Shown: positions 53,889-62,232, counted from the first letter of the stretch. The stretch: DNA of 64,000 bases from Gottfriedia acidiceleris (GCF_004138285.1 NZ_SCFN01000001.1:744001-808000); one strand, 5' to 3'. Numbers and translations: made by a program. The notes: generated from the sequence alone by a model not told the origin.

Positions 53889-55034
53889 ATGCAGTCAGTT
53901 TTTTGGCTAATTTCGAATACTTTAAGAGCTACTTTTAAAAATAAGAAAAATATTATTATGTATATTTTAGTACCTCTAATTGGTATTTTTATTTCCTTTC
54001 TTGCTTATGGGGGATCTAATAAAACGATCGTTCACGTTGGAGTTGTCAATGAAGATTATCAATATATTGCAAATGATACGATTAAGTTTTTAGAACACTT
54101 AGATAACGTTCGTATTGAAATAATAAACAATTCTGATGCCGATGATAAGATCGCTTCAGGATCACTTGATTGTGTTATTTCGTTCCATGATGGTTTTACA
54201 GATAGTGTACGTTCTAGTAATCCAGATCATATTCAAATATCTTCTATAAAAGGTGCTCAAATTACGAGCTTTGTAAAATCTTATTTATACAATTATATCG
54301 ACAATGTTTCAGCAATTAGTAGAGTGGCAAAAACAGACCAAAATAAATTTAATCAAATGTATTCCAACTACCAAAACGCAAGCTTCAAGGTAGCAACAAA
54401 AACATTATCAGATTCATCTCAGTCTGAAAATATGACGACATATAGTTTAGGCTTTTTGATTATGATTATGTTAATGTCTGCAGGGAATCTTTCTGAAATT
54501 ATTTTAAAGGAAAAAGAAAATCGAATTTACTACAGACTTTTGTCAGCGCCTATTAATGCTAGAAAATATATTTTCTCAAATGTTGTAGTAAATATGATTG
54601 TAATGACTATTCAAGTAATTATTACGCTCCTCTTTATGACTAAAGTGTTTCATATCGATATTCATATTCCGTTTTGGGAAGCGGCAATTGTTATGATGCT
54701 TTTTGCTTTGGTCTCAGTAGGGATTTCATTAATGATTGTGGCGTTCTCTAATAGTTCAAAATCATCTGGAGCATTGCAGAACTTAATCGTTGTTCCAACT
54801 GTCATGATCTCTGGTTGTTTCTGGCCAATTGAGATTATGCCGTCATCAGTGCAAAGAATTGCAGATTTTCTTCCTCAAAGATGGACGTTAGAGACATTGA
54901 CGAAGTTACAACAAGGAAGTAGTTTAGGAAGCTTATATTTAAACATTTTAATCCTTCTAGTTTTTGCGGCTGCATTTTTCTTAATTGCTATTTATAAGTT
55001 TAGTCGTAATAGTTCTACTAGAAATTTTGTGTAA
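53889..55034 (+). CDS. ABC-2 exporter permease (LnrN-like)
   Basis: A 381-aa second permease with the same layout: first helix about 20-40, extracellular domain, then helices from about 185 on (SLGFLIMIMLMSAGNLSEI, ALVSVGISLMIVAFS, VVPTVMISGCFWPIEIMP - the conserved ABC-2 PFW motif). ATG 53889 with AGGG lies almost on the previous stop, so translation is coupled. Confidence 0.88.
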   Translation: MQSVFWLISNTLRATFKNKKNIIMYILVPLIGIFISFLAYGGSNKTIVHVGVVNEDYQYIANDTIKFLEHLDNVRIEIINNSDADDKIASGSLDCVISFHDGFTDSVRSSNPDHIQISSIKGAQITSFVKSYLYNYIDNVSAISRVAKTDQNKFNQMYSNYQNASFKVATKTLSDSSQSENMTTYSLGFLIMIMLMSAGNLSEIILKEKENRIYYRLLSAPINARKYIFSNVVVNMIVMTIQVIITLLFMTKVFHIDIHIPFWEAAIVMMLFALVSVGISLMIVAFSNSSKSSGALQNLIVVPTVMISGCFWPIEIMPSSVQRIADFLPQRWTLETLTKLQQGSSLGSLYLNILILLVFAAAFFLIAIYKFSRNSSTRNFV

Positions 55035-55037
55035 GTA

Positions 55038-55072
55038 AAAAAAATCCATCTCGTTTTTAGAGATGGATTTTT
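55038..55072. terminator. Terminator of the exporter operon
   Basis: Stem AAAAATCCATCTC / GAGATGGATTTTTT; A-run on the left, T-run on the right; convergent genes on both sides. Confidence 0.85.
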
Positions 55073-55083
55073 TCGCTATTTTA

Positions 55084-55464
55084 TTAGTCCATTGAACTAC
55101 AAATTTCAATATAATGACCGTCTGGATCTGCTACATATGCTACTGTTTGACCCCATGGCTTTGTAATTGGTTCTTTGATGATGTTTACACCTTTTGTTCG
55201 TAAATCTTCTATTGTAGAATTCACATCATCAGTTACAAATCCGATTTCAAAGGTTTGAGAGGATGCCTCAGTATTTTTATAATTTAATCCGGTAAGCTCT
55301 TGAACATTACCACGTTCAATCATAGCAAGTACGGTATTGCCAGTATCTAATTCCACATACGTACCATGATTTCCACGAATAGGAAGACCTAAAGACTCAG
55401 TGTAGAAAGTAAGAGATTTTTCTAGACTTGAAACATATAAAATTAAATACCTCATTTTCAACAT
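55084..55464 (-). CDS. VOC-superfamily (glyoxalase-like) protein
   Basis: A 126-aa small VOC protein (glyoxalase/fosfomycin/bleomycin resistance fold): RYLILYVSSLEKSLTFYTESLG and GQTVAYVADPDGHYIEICS, with a complete pair of beta-alpha-beta-beta-beta units. The presumed metal residues are not all obvious. No specific activity predicted. GGAGG fits the first ATG on the minus strand. Appears monocistronic. Confidence 0.82.
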   Translation of the reverse strand: MLKMRYLILYVSSLEKSLTFYTESLGLPIRGNHGTYVELDTGNTVLAMIERGNVQELTGLNYKNTEASSQTFEIGFVTDDVNSTIEDLRTKGVNIIKEPITKPWGQTVAYVADPDGHYIEICSSMD

Positions 55465-55549
55465 TTCATTAACCTCCAGAATAGTTTAATCTCTTTTTCT
55501 TTCTACATATATAAGTTTTTTACCTTCTTACATTGTTTTTGGCAAATGC

Positions 55550-56230
55550 TTATTCAAACTGATAGGTATAAAACGATTCCTTCGCAAAAAATGATTTTAA
55601 TCGATCATCTGGTATATCCTCAAATTTTTCGATTTTTACAACGTCTTTTAGCATCGATTCTGTTTGAGAACGGTGTGCTTTCAATGTTCTTAGTTTCTGG
55701 GTTGCAACATCCATTACATCATTCACGATATCTGGTTTCCCTAAAACTTCAAAGCGTTCTTTTGTAATGGCAATACACCATACTGTAGGACGATCTTCTT
55801 TATCCATTCGTCGAACTGCTTCAACAGCAGCTCTTGCGGTTGCATCATGGTCTGGGTGAACACCATGCTCTGGATAAAAAGTAATTAATAATGTTGGCTG
55901 AATCTCATCGATAATTTCCTTTATTGGACTAATTACATCCTCAGGGTCTTCGAATTCAATTGTTTTATCATGGAATCCTAGCATTCTTAAATCTTGGATT
56001 CCCATTTCTCTACAAGCGTCGATTAATTCGTTTTTACGTATTGTAGGAAGTGATTCTCTTGTTGCGAAAAATGGATTTCCCATATTTCGTCCCATTTCTC
56101 CTAAAGTTAAACAAGCGTATGTAACTGGAATCCCTTTATTTGTAAATTTAGAAATCGTTCCAGCAGCCCCAAAAGCTTCATCATCAGGGTGAGGGAACAC
56201 AAGTAATACTTTTTCTTGTTTTTGACTCAT
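55550..56230 (-). CDS. bshB2: Bacillithiol biosynthesis deacetylase BshB2
   Basis: A 226-aa PIG-L/LmbE deacetylase. Zinc motif PHPDDEAFG (H14, D16/D17) and GVHPDHDAT. The segment AFGAAGTISKFTNKG is typical. It removes acetyl from GlcNAc-malate in bacillithiol synthesis, the second deacetylase of that pathway (YojG). It is preceded 16 bp upstream by yojF as in B. subtilis. Confidence 0.9.
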   Translation of the reverse strand: MSQKQEKVLLVFPHPDDEAFGAAGTISKFTNKGIPVTYACLTLGEMGRNMGNPFFATRESLPTIRKNELIDACREMGIQDLRMLGFHDKTIEFEDPEDVISPIKEIIDEIQPTLLITFYPEHGVHPDHDATARAAVEAVRRMDKEDRPTVWCIAITKERFEVLGKPDIVNDVMDVATQKLRTLKAHRSQTESMLKDVVKIEKFEDIPDDRLKSFFAKESFYTYQFE

Positions 56231-56246
56231 TTTTAGTGCTCCTCTC

Positions 56247-56591
56247 TTAAAATGGCGTATAGCTTAAATGTATCGCGATTGCAAGCTTTCCATCCTCATT
56301 ATGACCTGCTAGTAGGAGGCGACCTTGGTCATCAACTTCAAAATCAGTTAATCCTTCTGCAACAACCCAGCCTTCTTCAAGCTTTAATCCCACACGGTAT
56401 GGGTATTTGCCTGTGATCGTAGCACGGCTAATGACTACTTTCGTATTTCTGATAAAGGCATTTACTGTCATTACTTTTTCATTAAAGTGATTAGCATATG
56501 CACCATTTGTAGTTTCTAAATGTAAATAGACTGTTTGATTTATATAATTTTGAAGTGCATCTTGGGCAGCACCAATTTCTAATTTTTGCAT
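56247..56591 (-). CDS. yojF: YojF-like DUF1806 protein
   Basis: A 114-aa soluble beta-rich protein (QTVYLHLETTNGAYANHFNE, VISRATITGKYPYRVGLKLE). It occurs invariably beside BshB2 in Bacillus, where its role is not known. Its start follows AAAGGAGG. A second promoter-like pattern TTACCA-18-TATAAT lies just upstream on the minus strand. Confidence 0.88.
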   Translation of the reverse strand: MQKLEIGAAQDALQNYINQTVYLHLETTNGAYANHFNEKVMTVNAFIRNTKVVISRATITGKYPYRVGLKLEEGWVVAEGLTDFEVDDQGRLLLAGHNEDGKLAIAIHLSYTPF

Positions 56592-56667
56592 TTTCTCGTA
56601 CCTCCTTTAAAAAGTATTATAATCCAACTTTCCCTAAATTGGTAATTTGTTGGCTTGTGATTTTGAA

Positions 56668-56762
56668 CATAAAAAGATCCCTATCTAATTGGGTGATAGG
56701 GATTGGGGGGATGTGTATAACATGATTACTAAAATTTAACTGTTTAAATATTCAGTTAATTT
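56668..56762 (-). ncRNA. Candidate small C-rich RNA or yojF leader attenuator
   Basis: Minus strand: TTGACG (plus-strand 56792-56797), 17-bp spacer, TATATT (56769-56774). A ~95-nt transcript would contain AACTGAATATTTAAACAGTT, a C6 tract (CATCCCCCCAATCCC) and a terminator ATCCCTATC / GATAGGGAT with TCTTTTTA. It encodes no protein. It lies in the 426-bp gap 56592-57017. On the right side of the gap is a small ACTCG/CGAGT hairpin with no assigned role. Confidence 0.5.
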
Positions 56763-57017
56763 ATATTTAATATACATGATGGGAAAATATTCGTCAACCT
56801 CTTTTGTTAAAAAAATTTAAAATATTCAAAAAATAATCAATTAAGGTAATTAATGGTATCTTTTTATTGGTAATATACGCGAATACAACTCGACAAAAAA
56901 GACGAGTTTTTGTGTAAAATAGTCAAATTTTTACTTGTTTTACCTTTTTTTTCTTTTCTAAAAAGATATTAATTGTTAAACTAGAGTAGAATAATATTTT
57001 TAAAGGAGGTTTTTAAC

Positions 57018-57401
57018 GTGAAGGCAGAAGCGCGAAAACTATATAATCTACAAAGAGAAGAATTAAACAAGCCTTCTCGTAATCAATTTCCGCAGACTAA
57101 AAAAAGAAAAACAATACGAATCCATCGAATCATTTTGACAACATTATTTTTGTCTTTAATTGTCGCGTCTGGAATATATATGTTTAGTCAAAACAAGATA
57201 GCTTTGGCAAAGCAACATGAACTTTCAACATTACATGTCGAACAAAAAAAAGTGGCTAAAACTGAAAAGGATTTAAACAGACAGATTAGACTATTAAATG
57301 ATCCGGATTTCATAGCAAACTACGCTCGTGATCAATACATGTTCTCTAAAAAAGGAGAAACAATCATCATCGTGCCGAAATCGAAAGATGATACCAACTA
57401 A
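57018..57401 (+). CDS. DivIC/FtsB-like septum protein paralogue
   Basis: A 127-aa bitopic protein: ~35 basic cytoplasmic residues (TKKRKTIRIHR), one helix (about 37-57, ILTTLFLSLIVASGIYMF), an external coiled coil (about 60-95) and the DivIC-type tail NDPDFIANYARDQYMFSKKGETIIIV. Members of this family join FtsL and DivIB at the septum. The usual divIC site in Bacillus is elsewhere (yab region), so this may be a second copy or the relocated gene. GTG 57018 follows AAAGGAGG. Own terminator. Confidence 0.83.
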   Translation: MKAEARKLYNLQREELNKPSRNQFPQTKKRKTIRIHRIILTTLFLSLIVASGIYMFSQNKIALAKQHELSTLHVEQKKVAKTEKDLNRQIRLLNDPDFIANYARDQYMFSKKGETIIIVPKSKDDTN

Positions 57402-57422
57402 AAACTAATAATTAATTAAACT

Positions 57423-57454
57423 AAAAGATTCTCATATATTTGGGAATCTTTTTT
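57423..57454 (+). terminator. Terminator of the DivIC-like gene
   Basis: AAAAGATTC ... GAATCTTTT stem with T-run. Confidence 0.75.
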
Positions 57455-57699
57455 CTATATTTATTATAGAACTAGCGTTCGTTTCGTGCAAGTTTAAAGT
57501 CGAACGTACGAACCTAAATAGGAAGAAGGGAATAGAATTTTTTAATATCTTTTAAAGTTTTCTTTTATAAACAGACTCTTTCTCTTATCCTTTTGTTGTC
57601 TTTTTGGTTCTAATTACCCATGCTTTCTACAAAATTTTTACTATTCTGAAAAATACATCTTTGTTATAATTTAAATAAGCTTAAATAAGGAGGATTAAC

Positions 57700-58017
57700 A
57701 TGAAAAAGTTCATTTACGTTTTTGCTATTTTAATTGTACAAGTAATTTTGACGTTCCTTGTTAGTGTTCTCTCGGATTCATCGGCTAGTAATATTGCTAT
57801 TATGGTAGGATTCGTTACGACGGTCTTCCTTTATTGGAAAACAGCTAAAAAAGTAAGTTATACTCCCCTGCAGCAGTATCAATGGTTGCGTGCTGCTGGA
57901 TTAGAATTTAATGATTTACATAAAGATTTTCAAAGAAAAATTGCTATTAAAGCATCGTTAATTTATAGTTTTTCAGGTTTAGTTGTTACTTTGTATACAT
58001 CACATATTTTACTATGA
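57700..58017 (+). CDS. Small membrane protein, unknown function
   Basis: A 105-aa protein with three hydrophobic helices (about 4-24, 30-47 and 85-103) and a soluble middle (VSYTPLQQYQWLRAAGLEFNDL). AAGGAGG precedes ATG 57700 at ideal spacing. A strong terminator follows. Family not recognised. Confidence 0.65.
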   Translation: MKKFIYVFAILIVQVILTFLVSVLSDSSASNIAIMVGFVTTVFLYWKTAKKVSYTPLQQYQWLRAAGLEFNDLHKDFQRKIAIKASLIYSFSGLVVTLYTSHILL

Positions 58018-58028
58018 GGAATAGTCAA

Positions 58029-58073
58029 AAAAAAAAAATGGACAAGCATACTAATTGCTGTCCATTTTTTTTT
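58029..58073. terminator. Bidirectional terminator between the membrane protein and tatC
   Basis: AAAAAAAATGGACA ... TGTCCATTTTTTTT stem with long A- and T-runs; ends both convergent genes. Confidence 0.88.
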
Positions 58074-58800
58074 ATTCTGATTCATGTTGTAGGCGTTTAA
58101 TACGTCTTCTATATGCAATTGATGAAACAAGAATACTTAGTTCGTATATAACTAATAATGGTAAGCTTGTCATCATATCAGATACAAAATCAGGCGGTGA
58201 AATTGCTGTTCCGATAATAATAAGGATAAAATATGCAAATCGTCGAGATTTTCTTAAAAATGCTGGTGATACGATTCCGATACTTGTTAAAAATAGTATA
58301 ATGACTGGTAAATCAAAGAAAAACGCAAAAGGAACAACTAAGTTAAATAAGAAGCTAAAATAGCGTTCAGCTGTGAATGTAACTGTTACTAAGTCTTCTC
58401 CGATGTCCTGTAAAAATTTTAAAACGTTTGGAAAGATGAAATAATAGCCAAATGCTAATCCACAAACGAACAATATGAATAAAGCTGGTATGTAAAGCAT
58501 TGTGCTTTTTCGTTCTTTTACATGCAAGGCCGGCTTTACAAACGCCCATATTTGGTAAGCTATGACAGGGATACTACACGCTATTGCGAACACTCCACCA
58601 ATCATTAGATAAATCCAAAGGACATCACTTGGACCAAGTGCTAGAAGCTTTCCATGCAAATCTTGAACAAGGAAATTGAATATAGCTTTCGTATAATATA
58701 ATCCAATCCCTAAAAAAATAACGAACGCAACAATAACTTTTATTATTCGATTTCGAAGCTCATCTAAATGGTCAATGACACTCATTTCTTTTTCTTGCAT
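58072..58800 (-). CDS. tatC: Sec-independent translocase subunit TatC
   Basis: A 242-aa, six-helix membrane protein: MSVIDHLDELRNRIIKV (TatC N-terminal motif), FVKPALHVKERK and FAYFILIIIGTAISPPDFVSDM as the conserved family tail. It forms the receptor of the twin-arginine translocase. No TatA gene is adjacent, unlike the usual tatA-tatC pairs of Bacillus. Start ATG 58800 with GGGGGAA; a TTG 12 bp upstream overlaps it. Confidence 0.92.
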   Translation of the reverse strand: MQEKEMSVIDHLDELRNRIIKVIVAFVIFLGIGLYYTKAIFNFLVQDLHGKLLALGPSDVLWIYLMIGGVFAIACSIPVIAYQIWAFVKPALHVKERKSTMLYIPALFILFVCGLAFGYYFIFPNVLKFLQDIGEDLVTVTFTAERYFSFLFNLVVPFAFFFDLPVIILFLTSIGIVSPAFLRKSRRFAYFILIIIGTAISPPDFVSDMMTSLPLLVIYELSILVSSIAYRRRIKRLQHESE

Positions 58801-59134
58801 AATTTCCCCCAAAGCAACCTGTGAAAGTATTTTACTACACTTTAAAAAGTATAAATTAGCTAGCGATGTCGATTACTCGATGTAGGTAGCCAATTCTAGG
58901 AATAAAGTGTAAGTGCAACTACGTCTTTAGTCTTCGCCTAAAAGGCTCGCAATCGACTAGTTTTCTATAATATTGAGCTTCCTATATTTTGTCAGAAAAA
59001 AGAACAATCGTCAATGAATATAAAGACATTAATTATTCTTAAATTACCATCATTTGTAAATATATTCATATGAAAACTAACCTTATCCGACTATAATAAA
59101 AGTATGAGTATGTAAGATAAGGATGGTAAATATT
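58801..59134. other. Divergent intergenic region tatC / DUF457 gene
   Basis: No gene seen. The left half (about 58855-58965) is less AT-rich than usual for intergenic sequence and includes TCTTCGCCTAAAAGGCTCGC, without obvious ORF or RNA fold. A TATAAT lies at 59092. Confidence 0.4.
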
Positions 59135-59737
59135 TTGGATGGAAAAAGTCATGTAATTGTAGGATTATTTGCAACTGGTGTCACAATGTATGCAACAAAA
59201 AATGATTCTATGACCGTCCCACTTATAGTTGGTGCAATCAGTAGTTTAGCTCCTGATTTAGATCATCATAATAGTTCATTAACAAAAAAAGTTTCAATGC
59301 CGCTAAAAGTTCTTTTCAGCTTATTATTTTTAGCAGTTACATTATTTATTGTTGTGAAAACAGGGAAGTTAATTTATTCTGGATCATGGATTTATGCAGT
59401 AGGTATTCTCACATTATTTATTGTTTGTGTTAGCTGGCTACGGAATTTAAAAACAATATTAATGTTAACAGGCATATTAATTGCAGTTATTGGTTGGTTT
59501 TTCTTTTATGGTTATTGGTCAATCTTTGCGCTTGGATTATTTGTTGCTGTTTCATCGAGATTAAAGCATCGTGGACCAACCCATTCTCTTTACTTTTTAG
59601 CTGTTTGGAGTGGAATTTGCTATTTGCTGCAAAAAGACTTAATGATAAATGGGTTATGGTTAGCTGGTACAGTCGGTTATTTTTCTCACTTATTAGCGGA
59701 TCAGTTGTTCACAAAACAAAGTATTAAGTGGTTATAG
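59135..59737 (+). CDS. DUF457/YdjM-like membrane-bound metal-dependent hydrolase
   Basis: A 200-aa protein with about five helices and conserved metal residues: GKSHVIVG, LAPDLDHHNS, KHRGPTHSL and YFSHLLADQLF. This is the membrane-bound hydrolase family YdjM/YvsG type. Function unknown; the His/Asp pattern suggests phospholipid or pyrophosphate hydrolase-like chemistry. TTG 59135 is chosen, placed eight bases after AAGGATGG and giving the usual MDGKSH start; ATG 59123 is an alternative. Confidence 0.82.
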   Translation: MDGKSHVIVGLFATGVTMYATKNDSMTVPLIVGAISSLAPDLDHHNSSLTKKVSMPLKVLFSLLFLAVTLFIVVKTGKLIYSGSWIYAVGILTLFIVCVSWLRNLKTILMLTGILIAVIGWFFFYGYWSIFALGLFVAVSSRLKHRGPTHSLYFLAVWSGICYLLQKDLMINGLWLAGTVGYFSHLLADQLFTKQSIKWL

Positions 59738-59813
59738 ACTTCTTTAATTATCACATTTTTTTATTAAAATAATCCATACTAAGAAAGATGTGATGATGAA
59801 AGAAGGGTCAATA

Positions 59814-60242
59814 TTGAAAAAAATAAATTCTCTAATATCCATGTGGATTTTGTTTTTTATGCTTTTTTTGTCAATCCCGGTTGATGCAAGTAGTAATACG
59901 TATAATCATCAACGTATTAAGGTGAATACTAATTCCTTTGTTTCTAGCAAAAAACCATCAACGCATCTTGCAATTAGGAGATCGTATCGTTCTAATAGAA
60001 GTTATCGACCAACAGCACCTAGGTCGAGTTATCGATCTTATAGAAGTCCTGGAAGGAATTTTTTAGGGTATGCAGGTGCATTTGGGTTAGGCTCTCTTTT
60101 TGGTTCGATGCTAAACCCATTTGGTGGCTACTATGGTGGTCAGCAGTTTGGTTTTTCATTTTTTGGATTACTATTAGATTTTTTAGTAATAATAGTGATT
60201 ATTTGGTTTATTAAGAAAATCTTTCGTAGAAACCGATATTAA
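59814..60242 (+). CDS. Exported Arg/Ser/Tyr-rich membrane protein
   Basis: A 142-aa protein. N-terminal signal or anchor (about 8-27, ending VDASS), a basic low-complexity segment of YRS/RSY repeats (IRRSYRSNRSYRPTAPRSSY), a glycine-rich hydrophobic segment (YAGAFGLGSLFGSMLNPFGG), a C-terminal helix and a basic end (KKIFRRNRY). The RS/Gly layout and terminal helix recall Tim44-like/YtrH-like small membrane proteins. No clear family. TTG 59814 follows GAAGGG; an upstream ATG 59790 would add eight residues. Confidence 0.6.
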   Translation: MKKINSLISMWILFFMLFLSIPVDASSNTYNHQRIKVNTNSFVSSKKPSTHLAIRRSYRSNRSYRPTAPRSSYRSYRSPGRNFLGYAGAFGLGSLFGSMLNPFGGYYGGQQFGFSFFGLLLDFLVIIVIIWFIKKIFRRNRY

Positions 60243-60263
60243 CTTTCCCCTCTGAGGTGACTT

Positions 60264-60563
60264 GTGAAAATCTATTTTGATGAACAAGATGTTGCTAATG
60301 CGATTTGTGTATATGCTGCTGATTTGGAAGGGGTTCGACCAGAAAGCGTACAAATTGAATTTCAATTTAATGAAGATGATGGAGTAAGCTGTGAAGTATC
60401 AGCTAATCATCGGAATTTAATCTATTTCGAGCAACAAATATCTGACGCAATTGGTTTTTACTTGGAAGAGATTCATCGTTTTTCATCCTATGCAATGGAA
60501 ATCATTATTGGTTTTGATGAAGAAGATGGAATTACGAGTGAAATATCATTTATCCATTCATAA
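60264..60563 (+). CDS. yxcD: YxcD-like DUF2653 protein
   Basis: A 99-aa acidic cytoplasmic protein: KIYFDEQDVANAICVYAADLEGVRPESVQIEF, shown in two parts here as YFDEQDVANAICVYAA and GVRPESVQIEFQFNEDDG. Length and motif match B. subtilis YxcD. Function unknown. GTG 60264 follows TGAGGTGA. Own terminator. Confidence 0.8.
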   Translation: MKIYFDEQDVANAICVYAADLEGVRPESVQIEFQFNEDDGVSCEVSANHRNLIYFEQQISDAIGFYLEEIHRFSSYAMEIIIGFDEEDGITSEISFIHS

Positions 60564-60603
60564 AACCCGAGAGAGAACTGGACGTTCTTTCTCGGGTTTT
60601 TTT
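60563..60603. terminator. Terminator after yxcD
   Basis: Stem AAACCCGAGA / TCTCGGGTTT followed by long T-run; faces convergent yqzH. Confidence 0.85.
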
Positions 60604-60610
60604 TGCTTGC

Positions 60611-60805
60611 TTAGGCATAATTTGTTACGTATTCGTAAACAATATCTTGTACTAATTCATGTAATTCGCGGTCATCATTTAATTGTTCGGTAACGATTTG
60701 ATCGTACAGTTCATCTAGCATATCAGCTGTAATCCACTGTTCGTGCTCTCCTCTATATTGCATTAACGCTCGTTTAATCATCTGCTTTACAAACTGTCCA
60801 TCCAC
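60611..60805 (-). CDS. yqzH: YqzH-like small protein
   Basis: A 64-aa acidic protein (MDGQFVKQMIKRALMQYRGE ... DIVYEYVTNYA) next to the divergent polYB gene. This arrangement is the B. subtilis yqzH-yqjW pair, both under LexA. Function unknown. GGAGG on the minus strand precedes ATG. Confidence 0.75.
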   Translation of the reverse strand: MDGQFVKQMIKRALMQYRGEHEQWITADMLDELYDQIVTEQLNDDRELHELVQDIVYEYVTNYA

Positions 60806-60886
60806 TTTTAGTCTTTCCTCCCTTAAGCTAATTTTAGTATAGCTAAAATTTTGTATTGTTCCTAGCGAAAAAATTTTATTGAAATC

Positions 60887-60900
60887 GAACGTATATTCGT
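60887..60900. promoter_or_regulatory. LexA (SOS) box between yqzH and polYB
   Basis: CGAACGTATATTCG versus Bacillus consensus CGAACN4GTTCG; one mismatch in the right half. A TATAAT (60912) lies just downstream for polYB. Confidence 0.75.
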
Positions 60901-60969
60901 TTAATATATGTTTATAATAAAAATAAGAACATTAGTTCTGCTATTTTTTGGAAAATCGGAGTGATATGT

Positions 60970-62232
60970 ATGAGCATTTGTTATGAAGAGTTACCACATC
61001 ATCGGATATTATGCATCGATATGAAGAGCTTTTATGCAAGTTGTTCTGCGGTCATGCTCGAATTAGATCCATTAGGATGTTATTTAGCAGTTGTTGGAGA
61101 TGTGGAGAGAGAAGGAAGTATCGTACTTGCAGCCTCCCCACGATTAAAAAAGGAATTTGGGATTAAAACAGGATCAAGGGTTTTTGAAATACCAAAAGAT
61201 CCGCGAATCAAAATTGTAAATCCTTCAATGTCAAAATATCTAGAAATCTCAACAAACATAGTAAAGTTATTAAATGAATTTGCACCTTTAGAGGATTTAC
61301 ATGTATACAGTGTTGATGAATGTTTTTTAAAGGTGGATGGAGTGAAGAGATTATGGGGGGATGCATGGGAGATTGCCGAAAAAATTCGTACTGAGATTAT
61401 GGCACGATTTCAATTACCTTGTTCGATTGGGATTGGACCGAACATGCTTTTGTCGAAGCTCTGCTTAGATTTAGAAGGAAAAAAAGATGGGATAGCGGAG
61501 TGGACTTATGAGGATGTAGAAAAAAAACTATGGCAGGTGAGTCCTCTTAGTGAAATGTGGGGAATCGGTAAAAGAACCGAACGAACTTTAAATACAATGG
61601 GTATTTTTACCGTAGGACAGTTAGCGAAATATCCTCTTCATTTGCTGGAGAAGAAATTCGGAGTGATGGGAAATCAACTATATCATCATGCGTGGGGAGT
61701 AGATCTGTCTGAGCTAGGTGCGCCAATAATGAACGGACAAATTAGTTTTGGTAAAAGCCAAATATTAATGAGAGATTATACGAAAGTCGAAGAAATTAAA
61801 TTTGTTATTCGTGAAATGTGTGAAGAGGTTGCACGCCGAACTCGTAATGCTAAGAAGGCAGGACGTACGATTACATTAGGAATTGGATATAGTCGTGAAG
61901 AATTCGGTGGAGGATTCTCCCATGCATATACAATGGATGAACCTACAAATATTACTTCAGATTTGTATGAGATCTGTACAAAACTATTTGATCAATATTA
62001 TGAAGGGAAGACAGTTCGGCAAGTTCTCATTTCTCTTTCGAATATTGTAAGTGATGAAATCATGCAGTTAAATTTGTTTGATCAGAAAAAACCTCAAAAG
62101 CGCAATTTAGGATATGTGATGGACGCAGTCCGAAAAAAATACGGATCATCTTCACTCCTCTGGGCTGTTTCTTATGCGGAAGGAGGCACAGCACTTGCCC
62201 GAAGCAAGCTGGTAGGTGGACATAAAGGCTAA
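60970..62232 (+). CDS. polYB: Y-family DNA polymerase, UmuC/YqjW-like (PolY2)
   Basis: A 420-aa translesion DNA polymerase. Palm: ILCIDMKSFYASCSAVML with the first metal Asp, YSVDECFLKVDG with Asp-Glu, SIGIGPNMLLSKLCLDL. The thumb contains MWGIGKRTERTLNTMGI, with the little finger (about 250-360) after it. YqjW rather than DinB by the start and the following YolD-like gene. ATG 60970 follows GGAG; GTG 60961 is an alternative. SOS control by the LexA box. Confidence 0.92.
   Translation: MSICYEELPHHRILCIDMKSFYASCSAVMLELDPLGCYLAVVGDVEREGSIVLAASPRLKKEFGIKTGSRVFEIPKDPRIKIVNPSMSKYLEISTNIVKLLNEFAPLEDLHVYSVDECFLKVDGVKRLWGDAWEIAEKIRTEIMARFQLPCSIGIGPNMLLSKLCLDLEGKKDGIAEWTYEDVEKKLWQVSPLSEMWGIGKRTERTLNTMGIFTVGQLAKYPLHLLEKKFGVMGNQLYHHAWGVDLSELGAPIMNGQISFGKSQILMRDYTKVEEIKFVIREMCEEVARRTRNAKKAGRTITLGIGYSREEFGGGFSHAYTMDEPTNITSDLYEICTKLFDQYYEGKTVRQVLISLSNIVSDEIMQLNLFDQKKPQKRNLGYVMDAVRKKYGSSSLLWAVSYAEGGTALARSKLVGGHKG

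Noticed and set aside
56887-56911. Terminator AACTCG / CGAGTT plus T-run
   Set aside because: The stem is only six pairs and no plus-strand transcript is known to reach it, so it is mentioned in the small RNA entry but not listed separately.
57508-57521. LexA-like sequence CGAACGTACGAAC
   Set aside because: The right half is not the complement of the left (needs GTTCG), so it lacks the dyad of a LexA site.
58055-58363. 102-aa plus-strand open frame
   Set aside because: Exact antisense of tatC, with no ribosome site; tatC has clear family motifs.
58855-58965. Possible gene or repeat in the tatC upstream region
   Set aside because: Slightly higher GC but no open frame with a start and ribosome site, and no second copy in the window.
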